Assembly: GCA_013043085.1 (NCBI GenBank)
Contig: JABDOU010000109.1
Location: 1 to 13,561 of the forward strand
From: Acidimicrobiia bacterium
GTDB taxonomy: Bacteria > Actinomycetota > Acidimicrobiia > Spongiisociales > SHLN01
Direction: 5' to 3'
Length of the DNA stretch: 13,561 nucleotides
In this document: positions 6,234-13,501 of the stretch, piece after piece
How the letters are laid out: each line of letters begins with the position of its first letter
Numbering within the stretch: the first letter of the stretch is position 1
Position numbers and translations under genes: made by a program
Notes under the pieces: generated by a model
Seen by the model: only the letters and a program-made list of their open reading frames with translations
Told to the model about the DNA's origin: nothing
Database searches by the model: none

Positions 6234-8849
6234 TCACGGTCGCTGAGGTGTGAGAACCTGATTGGCAGCTACCCGTTCGGTGACGACGGATGTCTGATCT
6301 GGAAACAACACGTGCACCGTGACCTCATCATGATCTCCGAGTCCGAAATGAACGCGCGGGTCCTCGGTAGCGAGATAGCTGCTCCCGACATGACGTTCCC
6401 TCATCAGGGCAGTACGGTCCGGCAAGGTGACCGTGACGACCGAACCAGCGGGCAGGCCGGCGACTACGAGCCAATTGCCGGACGTCTCATTACGGAGGAG
6501 CCTCGCTGAACCGGTGATGGTGTTCACGGCGACGTCCAGATCGCCGTCGTTGTCGAAGTCGGCCACAGCGCTGCCCCGGGCCAGGAGAGGTCCTATGGAT
6601 GCGAGACCTGACTGACTCGTGTGGTCCCGAAACTGGCCCGGCGAGCCGTCTGATCCCAGGTTCACGTAGAACCTCATCAGCTCGGGATCCGAGTCGAGGT
6701 CGGTCACGGGTACCCGTCCGTGGGCAACCAGGAGATCCAGGTCGGTGTCGAGGTCGATGTCAGCCCAGGTGGCACCCCAGGCCGTTTTGTTATTGCCCAG
6801 TCCCGCTATTCCGATGCGGTGGGTGGCATACAGAAATTCGAGATCGCCTGAGTTGTGATACAGGGCGTTGAGTTCTGCCTCCCAGTTGGTGACGAAGAGA
6901 TCGAAGGCTCCGTCTCCGTCGTAGTCGCCGCCCGCCACGCCCATGCCGGATCCGGTGTCGCCAACGCCTGCTTCCGCGGTCACATCGACCAGTGTGAAGC
7001 CGAACTCATCTCCGGGTCTGTTCTCGTATAGGCGATTGGCCTGCCCGTCGTTGGCGATGTACAGGTCGAGGTCGCCGTCGCGATCAACGTCGCTGAACAA
7101 CGCGCCGAGGGCTCGTTCGTCATAGGCGAGACCGGCCGCGGCGCCGATGTCGGTGAATCGGATCTCGCCATCCCGGCTTTCGTTGAGATAGAGGCGATCG
7201 GGGATTCCTACGAAGTCCTGAGGGAATGCACCACTGGGCTTGGCTATCTTGCGACCGAGGTCGATGTAGCTTCCCACGAACAGCTCCGGCAGCCCGTCAC
7301 CGTTGAGGTCACCTGCCACCGCAGCGGTGTTCCATTCCGGGGCATCGACTCCGGTTTCATTGGATACATCCACGAACCGGCCGTCACCCTCGTTGCGCAA
7401 CACGACGTCCGCGCCGTCAGCGGTGAGGTAAAGGTCTGTCCACCCGTCGTTGTCGAGATCAGCTGCCAGGCACCCGTTGCCAACCATCGTAAGACCGGTG
7501 CCCGTCTCTTCGCTCACATCTTCAAAGCTGCCCCGTCTGTTGCGGTAAAGGGTATTGGTGGGGAGGCCGCCGTTGGACTGCCAATAGGCGACGTCAGCGG
7601 GCGCGTGCGAGTTCATGAGATAGAGGTCGAGCCAGCCGTCGTTGTCATAGTCGATCCAACACAGTCCGGCGCCCATCATGGCGGCGGGATCGTCGGAGAT
7701 CATCTCGGGAAAAGCTCCGTGATGAAACTGAATGCCAGAGTCGGCTGTGGCATCCACAAACTGCTGAGAAGGGGCCGGAGGCTCCCCGGATGCATTTCCT
7801 GCGCCCGGTTGAGAGATTCTCAGGATCCGGCCGGAAAACACCTCCGATACCCACATCACGTCGCCCACAATCAGAATCGATCCCGGAAAGTCGAGTTCAT
7901 CGAGAACGATCTCGCGCACGCCCGTATCGGACAATCGACTGATACGACCCGTTCCCGGCAGATACCCCTCGCCACTAAAACACGATGCATCCTCCTCGAA
8001 CCTGGCAAACTCGAGAATCCAGATGGCTCCATCCTCGTCAACGGCGACGTCGATCGGCATCGACAATCCCTCCACGACCGTTCTCTGATTGCGTTGGTCG
8101 TCGACCGCCACCAGGCGACCGGATCCCGGCGGATACGGGCAGCCACCGGTCAAGGTGACCAAATACTCGCCATCGACGCGGGAAATGCCGGTTGGAACCG
8201 GGTCGATAGACAGATCGGGATTGTCGGGGTTTTCGAGACGATCGAATCGATGGAAGAACCGGGTCCTGCCGCCATCGGTTTCAATGGCGACACCGTTCTG
8301 GCTCGCGTCGCTGACAACCGGAACTCCCGCGCCGTCGAACGTGATGTCGAACGGATTCGTGAGGGTAACGCTGTTGAGCGGTCGCATCGCAGAGGAGAGG
8401 TCGTCGGGTCCCAACGGTGTATCGATCGACAGCCGGCCTACCGGCACCGTGAGGAGCCGTCCTGAGCCGAAGTGTGCCGTGTATGCAGTCGTACCGTCCG
8501 GCGAGACCCCCACAAGCGGAACGCCTGACAGATCTCCTGAGTCGCGGCCGCTTGGAAGTCCGGATATCACTCTTCCGATCGATCCGTCTGGCATCAACAT
8601 GCTCACACCGGCGCTGAGGTCGTCTTCGCCAGAACCTTCTTCGGCAATCAGGATTCGGCCATCCGGCAGCGCGGAAAGACCGAGTGGATTCACCAATCCA
8701 TCTGCCACAACTTCCACAGCGAGGTCCAGGCCCGCATTAGGGAGAGGATCCTCCTGAGCGCTCGTAGCCGCCGGCTCTATCGTCGTTGAAGACCTGCATC
8801 CGACGACCAGCAGGCTCACGATCATCAGCATCGTCGCGCGGTGTTTCAC
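6234..8849 (-). CDS. Lipoprotein with ScyD/ScyE-like propeller, FG-GAP/VCBS repeats and UnbV/ASPIC domain
   Basis: 871 residues. A basic N-terminus and hydrophobic core end in the lipobox LVVGC, giving lipidated C18 and an extracellular, membrane-anchored protein. Residues 41-345 resemble the ScyD/ScyE or sugar-dehydrogenase-like beta-propeller (NPLGLSALPDGRILIAEEG, NPFDITFDGAGVPVVSD, PIDVAVDEDGAIWILE, FPGSILIVGDVMWVSE). Residues 363-790 are CRTAC1-type FG-GAP/VCBS repeats. They contain seven DxDxDG-type calcium loops, starting near D400, D464, D514, D587, D642, D697 and D764. The sixth (DIDLDTDLD) lacks the glycine. Residues 791-870 match the UnbV/ASPIC domain (GSVVTVTLPDR, then VHFGLGDHDEVTVHVLFPD). 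No catalytic residues are evident, so binding or adhesion is the cautious inference. The GTG start overlaps the stop of the GDPD gene (GTGA), with no good ribosome site, so translation is probably coupled. It is the last gene of the cluster. Confidence 0.85.
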   Translation of the reverse strand: MKHRATMLMIVSLLVVGCRSSTTIEPAATSAQEDPLPNAGLDLAVEVVADGLVNPLGLSALPDGRILIAEEGSGEDDLSAGVSMLMPDGSIGRVISGLPSGRDSGDLSGVPLVGVSPDGTTAYTAHFGSGRLLTVPVGRLSIDTPLGPDDLSSAMRPLNSVTLTNPFDITFDGAGVPVVSDASQNGVAIETDGGRTRFFHRFDRLENPDNPDLSIDPVPTGISRVDGEYLVTLTGGCPYPPGSGRLVAVDDQRNQRTVVEGLSMPIDVAVDEDGAIWILEFARFEEDASCFSGEGYLPGTGRISRLSDTGVREIVLDELDFPGSILIVGDVMWVSEVFSGRILRISQPGAGNASGEPPAPSQQFVDATADSGIQFHHGAFPEMISDDPAAMMGAGLCWIDYDNDGWLDLYLMNSHAPADVAYWQSNGGLPTNTLYRNRRGSFEDVSEETGTGLTMVGNGCLAADLDNDGWTDLYLTADGADVVLRNEGDGRFVDVSNETGVDAPEWNTAAVAGDLNGDGLPELFVGSYIDLGRKIAKPSGAFPQDFVGIPDRLYLNESRDGEIRFTDIGAAAGLAYDERALGALFSDVDRDGDLDLYIANDGQANRLYENRPGDEFGFTLVDVTAEAGVGDTGSGMGVAGGDYDGDGAFDLFVTNWEAELNALYHNSGDLEFLYATHRIGIAGLGNNKTAWGATWADIDLDTDLDLLVAHGRVPVTDLDSDPELMRFYVNLGSDGSPGQFRDHTSQSGLASIGPLLARGSAVADFDNDGDLDVAVNTITGSARLLRNETSGNWLVVAGLPAGSVVTVTLPDRTALMRERHVGSSYLATEDPRVHFGLGDHDEVTVHVLFPDQTSVVTERVAANQVLTPQRP

Positions 8850-9868
8850 AGCGAGAGGGCGAGATCGGGCCGATCAGTAATGAGACCGTCTACGCCGAGT
8901 TCGATGAGTTTCTTCATATCGTCGACGTCATTGATAGTCCATGGAATGACCAATAAGCCGAGATCGTGAGCCTCATCGATGCGTTCGGCCGTGACATCGG
9001 CCTGGTTGGGGGACCAGATACTTGCTCCTCTGCGTGCGTATTCATTCAGGTCTGGTGTTTGCCGTGTGGTGAGGGCGGCGAGGCGAATCGAAGGTTCCAA
9101 GACGTGAATCACCCATAGGGACCGATGATCAAAGGATTGCAGCACGACCCGATCTCCCAGACCTCGCTCAGCAACGATATCGAGGATGGCGACCTCGAAC
9201 GGGCCAGGATTCGTGCCGTCAAAGCCGTCTCCTATTGCTGCGGGATTGTCGGGTTTTCGTTTGGTTTCGATATTGAATGCAACAGCTGCCGCCATCGTCC
9301 GTTGTTCACTGGTTTTTGATTGGTCCTTCGCGTAGGCATCCACGAAATCGAACACAGCTCCGAGCGACGCGATCCCGTAGTCATCACCCGCCAGCGCGGT
9401 AGGAGACGCCCGTTGCTCGGGGAACCTCGCAGGATCCGGGTTCCGGTCACAGACGAAGTTGGACAATTCTTCAGACGAAAGACTGGCAATCATGAGATCT
9501 TCGTCCGGTAGCAAAGGATCGTCAGGATCCGGGCCGTCGGCCCCCGGAACCAGGCCGCATTTGGAGGCATCGATCACGGGATCGTGCCAAACAACCACTT
9601 CGCCGTCTTCGGTGAAATGAAGGTCGAACTCGAGGGTCGTCACGCCCAGGTCCAACGCTGCTTCGAATGCCGGCAGCGTGTTCTCTGGCTGAAGGCCGCG
9701 CGCTCCGCGGTGTCCTTGGATGTCAAGGATTGCCGGTGCCGTGGCCGGGTCCGAAGTCGAAGCTGCCTGCTGCGTTGATGCGATCGTCTCTTCAGGTGAA
9801 GTTACGGGATCAGCCGATCCACATGCTGCTGCAAGGAGGCTCAGGGTGACGACGACGAGAAGATTCAT
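8846..9868 (-). CDS. Secreted lipoprotein glycerophosphodiester phosphodiesterase (GDPD)
   Basis: 340 residues. The signal peptide ends in the lipobox LLAAAC (C16), followed by a Ser/Thr/Glu-rich linker to about residue 45. The GDPD catalytic set is complete: H53-R54 in GHRGARG, PENT at 61-64, E80 and D82 in LEFDLHFTEDG, H95 in WHDP, E201 and K203 in FNIETK, QSFD at 244-247, W310, and the closing GVDGLITDRPD. GDPD enzymes hydrolyse glycerophosphodiesters such as glycerophosphocholine to G3P and an alcohol. E. coli UgpQ is cytoplasmic; this one is predicted to act outside the membrane, as GlpQ does. Residues about 100-200 form an acidic insert with C104 and C140, a possible disulfide. It lies downstream of ugpAEB, so G3P supply to that importer is the likely job. 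No Shine-Dalgarno sequence precedes the ATG. A perfect stem ends 2 nt upstream, so expression may depend on reinitiation or readthrough. Confidence 0.9.
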   Translation of the reverse strand: MNLLVVVTLSLLAAACGSADPVTSPEETIASTQQAASTSDPATAPAILDIQGHRGARGLQPENTLPAFEAALDLGVTTLEFDLHFTEDGEVVVWHDPVIDASKCGLVPGADGPDPDDPLLPDEDLMIASLSSEELSNFVCDRNPDPARFPEQRASPTALAGDDYGIASLGAVFDFVDAYAKDQSKTSEQRTMAAAVAFNIETKRKPDNPAAIGDGFDGTNPGPFEVAILDIVAERGLGDRVVLQSFDHRSLWVIHVLEPSIRLAALTTRQTPDLNEYARRGASIWSPNQADVTAERIDEAHDLGLLVIPWTINDVDDMKKLIELGVDGLITDRPDLALSL

Positions 9869-9870
9869 GA

Positions 9871-9909
9871 AAGAACCGGTCGGCGTCTGCGTGACGCCGA
9901 CCGGTTCTT
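9871..9909 (-). terminator. Perfect 17-bp stem-loop between ugpB and the GDPD gene
   Basis: Arms AAGAACCGGTCGGCGTC (9871-9887) and its exact complement (9893-9909) enclose a 5-nt loop. On the minus strand the stem follows the ugpB stop by 33 nt and runs into TTCTTTC, a modest U-rich tail that contains the GDPD start region. It is most likely an intrinsic or partial terminator, or a 3'-end stabiliser, that makes ugpB mRNA more abundant than the downstream genes. The tail is too poor in T to be sure that it terminates. Confidence 0.7.
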
Positions 9910-9942
9910 GTTGAGGTTTCGTTTCTCTATCTATCTGCCGGC

Positions 9943-11358
9943 CTACTCGAAGAAGGCGTTGTAGTCGGCCAGGGCTTGATTGGCCTTGGCGGCTGCCTCA
10001 TCAAGGGCTTCCTGAGCACTCAACCCACCGTTCAACACCGCGTCGTACGCTTCGACGATGATGCGCCGAATCTCCGGGAACGGTCCGGCCCGTCCTCCAA
10101 GCACTGCATAGTTGATCGTGTCATCAGCGTTCGTGGTGTTGGTCGTCGCCAACTGTTCGATCGCCGTGACGAAGTTCGGGTTTTCATCCCAGAACGTGCT
10201 GAGCTCCGCAGGCGGTGATTCCTGCAAGCTGGCCAGGACCGGGAAATAGCCGGTTCCGGTGTGCCATGTCACCTGCTGATCCGCCTCGGTCATGAACTTC
10301 ATGAAGTCCCAGGCTGCCTCGTCCTTTGCATCATCCTCGGAGTCAATCAGCCACAGTGCTGCGCCACCGATCACGACACCGTTGCGTTCGCTGCTGTCGC
10401 TGTGCGGGATGAAGGCCGTCTTGACCTCGAAATCGGCTCCGTCCTGCATGCCACGAGCACCCGATGTCGAGTCGAAGTTCATGGCAGCCTGTCCTGCGAA
10501 GAACACGCTGTCGGTATCCGACCACGTGTTTCCGAGATTCGGAGCATGACCGTCTGCAATGAGTCCGGTGAGGAACTCGAACACCTCGGCGCCCTGGCCC
10601 TTGTTGAATTCGACCTCAGTCGCACGCGCCGTACGGCCGTTGTCGTTGTTGAAGTAGAGACCGCCACTATTGGCAAGAATCTGCTCGAAGAACCAACCAA
10701 CGGTACCGAAAGTCACGCAGAACTCGACGCCGTTTGCCTCGAGAGCGTCGCATGTCGCCTGGAAATCTGAGAAGTTCCAATCGGGTGCGGGAGCGTCGAG
10801 ACCGGCTGCCTCGAACATTTCTGCGTTGTAGTAGACGATTGGAGTACTCGAGTTGAAGGCAAGAGCCACCATCCCGGTCTCGTCCGAGTAATAGTCACGT
10901 GGCGCAGCCAGATACGAATCGGCATCACCGGGACTCATGAGCGTGTGAGCCGGTACCAATCGACCGGTGTCAAACATTGTCTGAGCTGCCAGGTCGAAGT
11001 TCTGGACGATATTGGGTGCCGTATCGGTTTCGAATGCAGCCAGTAGGGCGTTGTACGTGTCATCGTACGATCCCTGGAACGTGGCGTTCACCTGTACCGC
11101 ATCCTGACTCGAGTTGTACCGGTCGACGAGCTCATCAACCACCGCGCCGAGATCATCGGCCATGGCGTGCCAGAACTCGATCTGGATCGCATCATCGGTC
11201 ATTGCCTCTGTCGTATCGGTTGTCCCGTCGTCGGTTCCCTCCATTGTCGTCGGAGCGGCCGTCGTCTCGGTGCCAGGATCCGTTACCGGATCATCGCTCC
11301 CGCACGCGGCAGCCACCATGGCCAGCGCGAGAAATAGAGCAAATAGTTTGCGTCTCAT
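9943..11358 (-). CDS. ugpB: sn-Glycerol-3-phosphate ABC transporter substrate-binding lipoprotein UgpB
   Basis: 471 residues starting at ATG 11358, with AAGGA 4 nt upstream. The signal RRKLFALFLALAMVAAAC ends at lipidated C19, followed by an acidic Thr-rich linker to about residue 56. Motifs shared with E. coli UgpB occur in order: EFWHAM with DDLGAVVDELVDRYN (61-82), FNSSTPIVYYN (168-178) with AGLD, a C-lobe GGAALW (331-336), WHTGTGYFPV (365-374), and FPEIRRII (427-434) with a final helix ALDEAAAKANQAL. UgpB captures glycerol 3-phosphate or glycerophosphodiesters outside the membrane and delivers them to UgpAE. Here it is anchored as a lipoprotein, as expected for an organism with a single membrane. 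The frame is open further upstream, to 11721, but that part overlaps ugpE and lacks the signal peptide start. It lies 62 nt after ugpE and is followed by a strong stem-loop. Confidence 0.92.
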   Translation of the reverse strand: MRRKLFALFLALAMVAAACGSDDPVTDPGTETTAAPTTMEGTDDGTTDTTEAMTDDAIQIEFWHAMADDLGAVVDELVDRYNSSQDAVQVNATFQGSYDDTYNALLAAFETDTAPNIVQNFDLAAQTMFDTGRLVPAHTLMSPGDADSYLAAPRDYYSDETGMVALAFNSSTPIVYYNAEMFEAAGLDAPAPDWNFSDFQATCDALEANGVEFCVTFGTVGWFFEQILANSGGLYFNNDNGRTARATEVEFNKGQGAEVFEFLTGLIADGHAPNLGNTWSDTDSVFFAGQAAMNFDSTSGARGMQDGADFEVKTAFIPHSDSSERNGVVIGGAALWLIDSEDDAKDEAAWDFMKFMTEADQQVTWHTGTGYFPVLASLQESPPAELSTFWDENPNFVTAIEQLATTNTTNADDTINYAVLGGRAGPFPEIRRIIVEAYDAVLNGGLSAQEALDEAAAKANQALADYNAFFE

Positions 11359-11374
11359 TATTTCCTTTCCCTTC

Positions 11375-11390
11375 TCCGGTTTCGCCCGGA
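11375..11390 (-). other. Small intercistronic stem-loop upstream of ugpB
   Basis: TCCGG and CCGGA (outer 5 bp each) pair around the 6-nt loop GCGAAA on the minus strand. The stem lies in the 62-nt gap between ugpE and ugpB, a few bases before the ugpB ribosome site. It could be an mRNA processing or stability element that helps raise binding-protein levels over the permeases, but a 5-bp stem may be chance. Confidence 0.3.
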
Positions 11391-11420
11391 TGATTCTTTC
11401 ACGTTTTTGTTTGTGGTGGG

Positions 11421-12311
11421 TCAGCCCTTGAGGCCTGACATCGCGATTCCTTTTACCAATTGTTTCTGAGCTACGAGGAACACAACCAGTGTGGGAATCA
11501 TCACGATCATCGCACCGGCCATGATTGCTCCCCAGTCTGTGGCTCGTTCCTGGTTGACGAGAAAGAACCGTATACCAATTTGGGCCGTACGCATGCTTTC
11601 TTCGTTTGTGATGATCAGCGGCCACAGATACTGGTTCCATGCTCCAAGAAACGAGAAGATTGTGAATGCAGCGATGCCGCCTTTGCTCAACGGCACCACC
11701 ACCTTCCAGAGGTAGTACCAATTGCTTGCGCCATCGACTTTGGCCGCGTCAAAGAGATCGCGCGGCAACGTGAGAAAGAACTGGCGCAGCATGAACACGC
11801 CAAACGCACTCGCCAGGAAAGGAACGGCCAGGCCGGCGTAGGTATTTGCCCACCCGAGATCGCTGATTGTGATGAAGTTGGGGATGAAGATCAGTTCGAA
11901 GGGAACGAACAGGCTGCCGATAACCACAGCGAAGAGGGCATTCTTGAACCGAAAATCGAACATTGCGAAGGCATACGCAGCGAGCACGCTGAAAAGGACC
12001 TGACCAATCGTTATCAGCCCGGTTTGGACAAAGCTGTTGAACATGAACCTCGCGAACGGAGTTGCGTTCCAGGCTGTCCGATAGTTGTCAAAAACCCACG
12101 TATCGGGAAGGAGCTCGGGCGTCGGGCGCGTCACGATTTCCTTGAGCGGGGTGAAACTCATGAAGAACGCAATGAAGATGGGTGTTGACACCAGCAATCC
12201 GATGGCAATCAGAACGACATGGAGTGGGATTTCGCCCCACTTGAATTTGTCAGCCGGCTTGGGACGGGCAATATCCACGGCTTGCTGTTCTACAGCATCG
12301 ATGGTCGTCAT
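11421..12311 (-). CDS. ugpE: Glycerol-3-phosphate ABC transporter permease UgpE
   Basis: 296 residues from ATG 12311. About six membrane helices are expected, the first at about residues 29-51. The cytoplasmic EAA coupling loop is at 188-208 (DAAKVDGASNWYYLWKVVVP), where the shared ATPase docks. LGAWNQYLWPLIIT (222-235) is nearly the same as the corresponding stretch of E. coli UgpE and separates it from general sugar permeases of the MalG group. The C-terminus KQLVKGIAMSGLKG is typical of the group. It pairs with UgpA to form the channel for G3P taken from UgpB. The start overlaps the ugpA stop in ATGA (12308-12311), so translation is coupled. A longer frame reaching 12599 would run inside ugpA and is rejected. 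No ugpC-like ATPase is in the window. Confidence 0.92.
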   Translation of the reverse strand: MTTIDAVEQQAVDIARPKPADKFKWGEIPLHVVLIAIGLLVSTPIFIAFFMSFTPLKEIVTRPTPELLPDTWVFDNYRTAWNATPFARFMFNSFVQTGLITIGQVLFSVLAAYAFAMFDFRFKNALFAVVIGSLFVPFELIFIPNFITISDLGWANTYAGLAVPFLASAFGVFMLRQFFLTLPRDLFDAAKVDGASNWYYLWKVVVPLSKGGIAAFTIFSFLGAWNQYLWPLIITNEESMRTAQIGIRFFLVNQERATDWGAIMAGAMIVMIPTLVVFLVAQKQLVKGIAMSGLKG

Positions 12312-13261
12312 TGGTAGTGAACCTTTTTGCCCAGGCCGCGGAACTGCAGGAACGAGAACACCATGATGATGATGGCGAGCATGAATGCCTGAGCCGAGGC
12401 GAGGCCGCGGAACGACGTTCCGACGAAAGCGTCGACGAACACCGAGTAGACGAGGTTTGTCGTTGCCTGGCCAGGACCTCCGTCTGTCAGAATGTTGATT
12501 TCGCCAAATGCCTGCAATGAGATAATGACGTTGATGACCGCCAGGAAGAAGAGCGTCGGCGACAGCATGGGCAAGGTTATGTAGCGGATCCGTTGCCACG
12601 CCGAAGCGCCATCCACTTTGGCGGCCTCATAAAGCGTGTCGTCGATCGACTGCAAGCCGGCCAGCGCGATGATGACGTTGAATCCAAGTTGTCGCCAGAC
12701 GACGGCGATGATCACTGCAATGAGGGCAAACGTTCGATCTGTGAGCCAATTCGGTCCGTCTATTCCGATGAAGCTGAGCCAATGGTTGATGAAGCCGACG
12801 ACCGGGTTGTACAAGAGGCGAAACAGAACACCGGCGATCGCGCTGCTGATGACGACCGGTACGAAGATCAACATCCGATGCAGCCACGACAGCCTCCTGA
12901 CCGGGTAGGAGAGCAAGAGGGCGATCCCCACAGCCAGAACGATCCCTATCGGCACGGTACCCACCATGAACCAGAGGGAAACTCTGACGGTGTTCCAGAA
13001 CTCGCTACTACCGAGCAAGCGCGTGTAGTTCTCTGCGCCCACGAATATTTCCTGGTTGCCGAACGGCGCAACGCGGTTGAGCGAGAGCCGCAACGACGAG
13101 ACGATCGGAAAATACACAAAGATCGCAAGAATGATGAAGGTCGGGGCGAGATACAGATACGCCGAGCTGCCTTTGAACCATCGTTTCATCATGCTCGGCC
13201 CTGGAGACGCGATTGCAGAAACTCCACGTTCTGAAGCGTCGACGTGACCGGTAACCGCCAT
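12308..13261 (-). CDS. ugpA: Glycerol-3-phosphate ABC transporter permease UgpA
   Basis: 317 residues from ATG 13261, preceded by GGGAGG at a tight 3-nt spacing. About 30 cytoplasmic residues are followed by six expected helices, the first at 33-56 (AYLYLAPTFIILAIFVYFPI). The EAA loop is at 211-231 (YEAAKVDGASAWQRIRYITLP). TDGGPGQATTNLVYSVF (259-275) matches the conserved segment near helix 6 in UgpA and other MalF-type permeases. With UgpE it forms the membrane channel. It is the first gene of the minus-strand cluster ugpA-ugpE-ugpB-GDPD-propeller lipoprotein, so the upstream region 13262-13501 should hold the operon promoter. An M at residue 24 or 25 is a possible but poorer start. The identity as UgpA rather than another sugar permease rests mainly on the neighbouring UgpB and UgpE. 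Confidence 0.88.
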   Translation of the reverse strand: MAVTGHVDASERGVSAIASPGPSMMKRWFKGSSAYLYLAPTFIILAIFVYFPIVSSLRLSLNRVAPFGNQEIFVGAENYTRLLGSSEFWNTVRVSLWFMVGTVPIGIVLAVGIALLLSYPVRRLSWLHRMLIFVPVVISSAIAGVLFRLLYNPVVGFINHWLSFIGIDGPNWLTDRTFALIAVIIAVVWRQLGFNVIIALAGLQSIDDTLYEAAKVDGASAWQRIRYITLPMLSPTLFFLAVINVIISLQAFGEINILTDGGPGQATTNLVYSVFVDAFVGTSFRGLASAQAFMLAIIIMVFSFLQFRGLGKKVHYQ

Positions 13262-13283
13262 GATCCTCCCAGCAATCGATTTG

Positions 13284-13311
13284 ACACTAGCAAGCTCACG
13301 CCAACCCTCAA
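13284..13311 (-). promoter_or_regulatory. Possible ugp operon promoter
   Basis: On the minus strand TTGAGG (13306-13311) and TAGTGT (13284-13289) stand 16 nt apart, acceptable for a sigma-70-type promoter. The expected start would leave a short leader of roughly 15-20 nt that includes the GGGAGG ribosome site. Both hexamers are imperfect, so this is only a candidate. Confidence 0.3.
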
Positions 13312-13318
13312 CCAGTAT

Positions 13319-13330
13319 GAATGCTCATTC
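13319..13330. repeat. Inverted repeat GAATG-CT-CATTC upstream of ugpA
   Basis: Perfect 5-bp arms separated by 2 nt, placed 7 bp upstream of the proposed -35 box of the ugp operon and directly against the tandem decamer. This is a plausible regulator site. Its small size means chance cannot be excluded. Confidence 0.3.
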
Positions 13331-13350
13331 GGATGCGATCGGATGCGATC
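13331..13350. repeat. Tandem 10-bp direct repeat GGATGCGATC x2
   Basis: Two exact copies of GGATGCGATC lie head to tail. The next decamer (13351-13360, AGTTGCTATT) matches at 6 of 10 positions and may be a decayed third unit. A 10-bp period puts each copy on the same face of the helix, as in sites for regulators that bind direct repeats. It sits between ugpA and the DUF2200 gene, about 70 bp upstream of the ugpA start. Confidence 0.5.
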
Positions 13351-13501
13351 AGTTGCTATTCCGGAATCGGTCGTCAGAAGGTGGGCCGGGTCGGATCGTT
13401 GGATTGTCTCGAAGTTCGGCTCGTTCGTCCGAGTCCGCCGCAATCGCGTTGTGGAATTCCAGTAGCGTGAAGTCGCCGGCGGCGAGAAGAGCGAGTCCGC
13501 G

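Noticed and set aside
7605..8465. 286-codon plus-strand frame opposite the propeller lipoprotein
   Set aside because: Antisense to a gene with clear repeat motifs; no domain features of its own.
11359..11721. N-terminal extension of ugpB by 121 codons
   Set aside because: It overlaps ugpE and is not protein-like. The true start at 11358 has a ribosome site and a lipoprotein signal peptide.
12312..12599. N-terminal extension of ugpE by 96 codons
   Set aside because: It lies inside ugpA in another frame. The ATGA overlap start at 12311 gives the normal UgpE length.
13331..13350. Match of the tandem decamer to a PHO box
   Set aside because: PHO boxes known from E. coli and Streptomyces use 11-bp units of other sequence (CTGTCAT or GTTCACC type). 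These 10-bp units do not match, so no PhoB/PhoP claim is made.
13331..13360. CRISPR-like repeat
   Set aside because: Only two exact 10-bp copies with no spacers and no cas genes.
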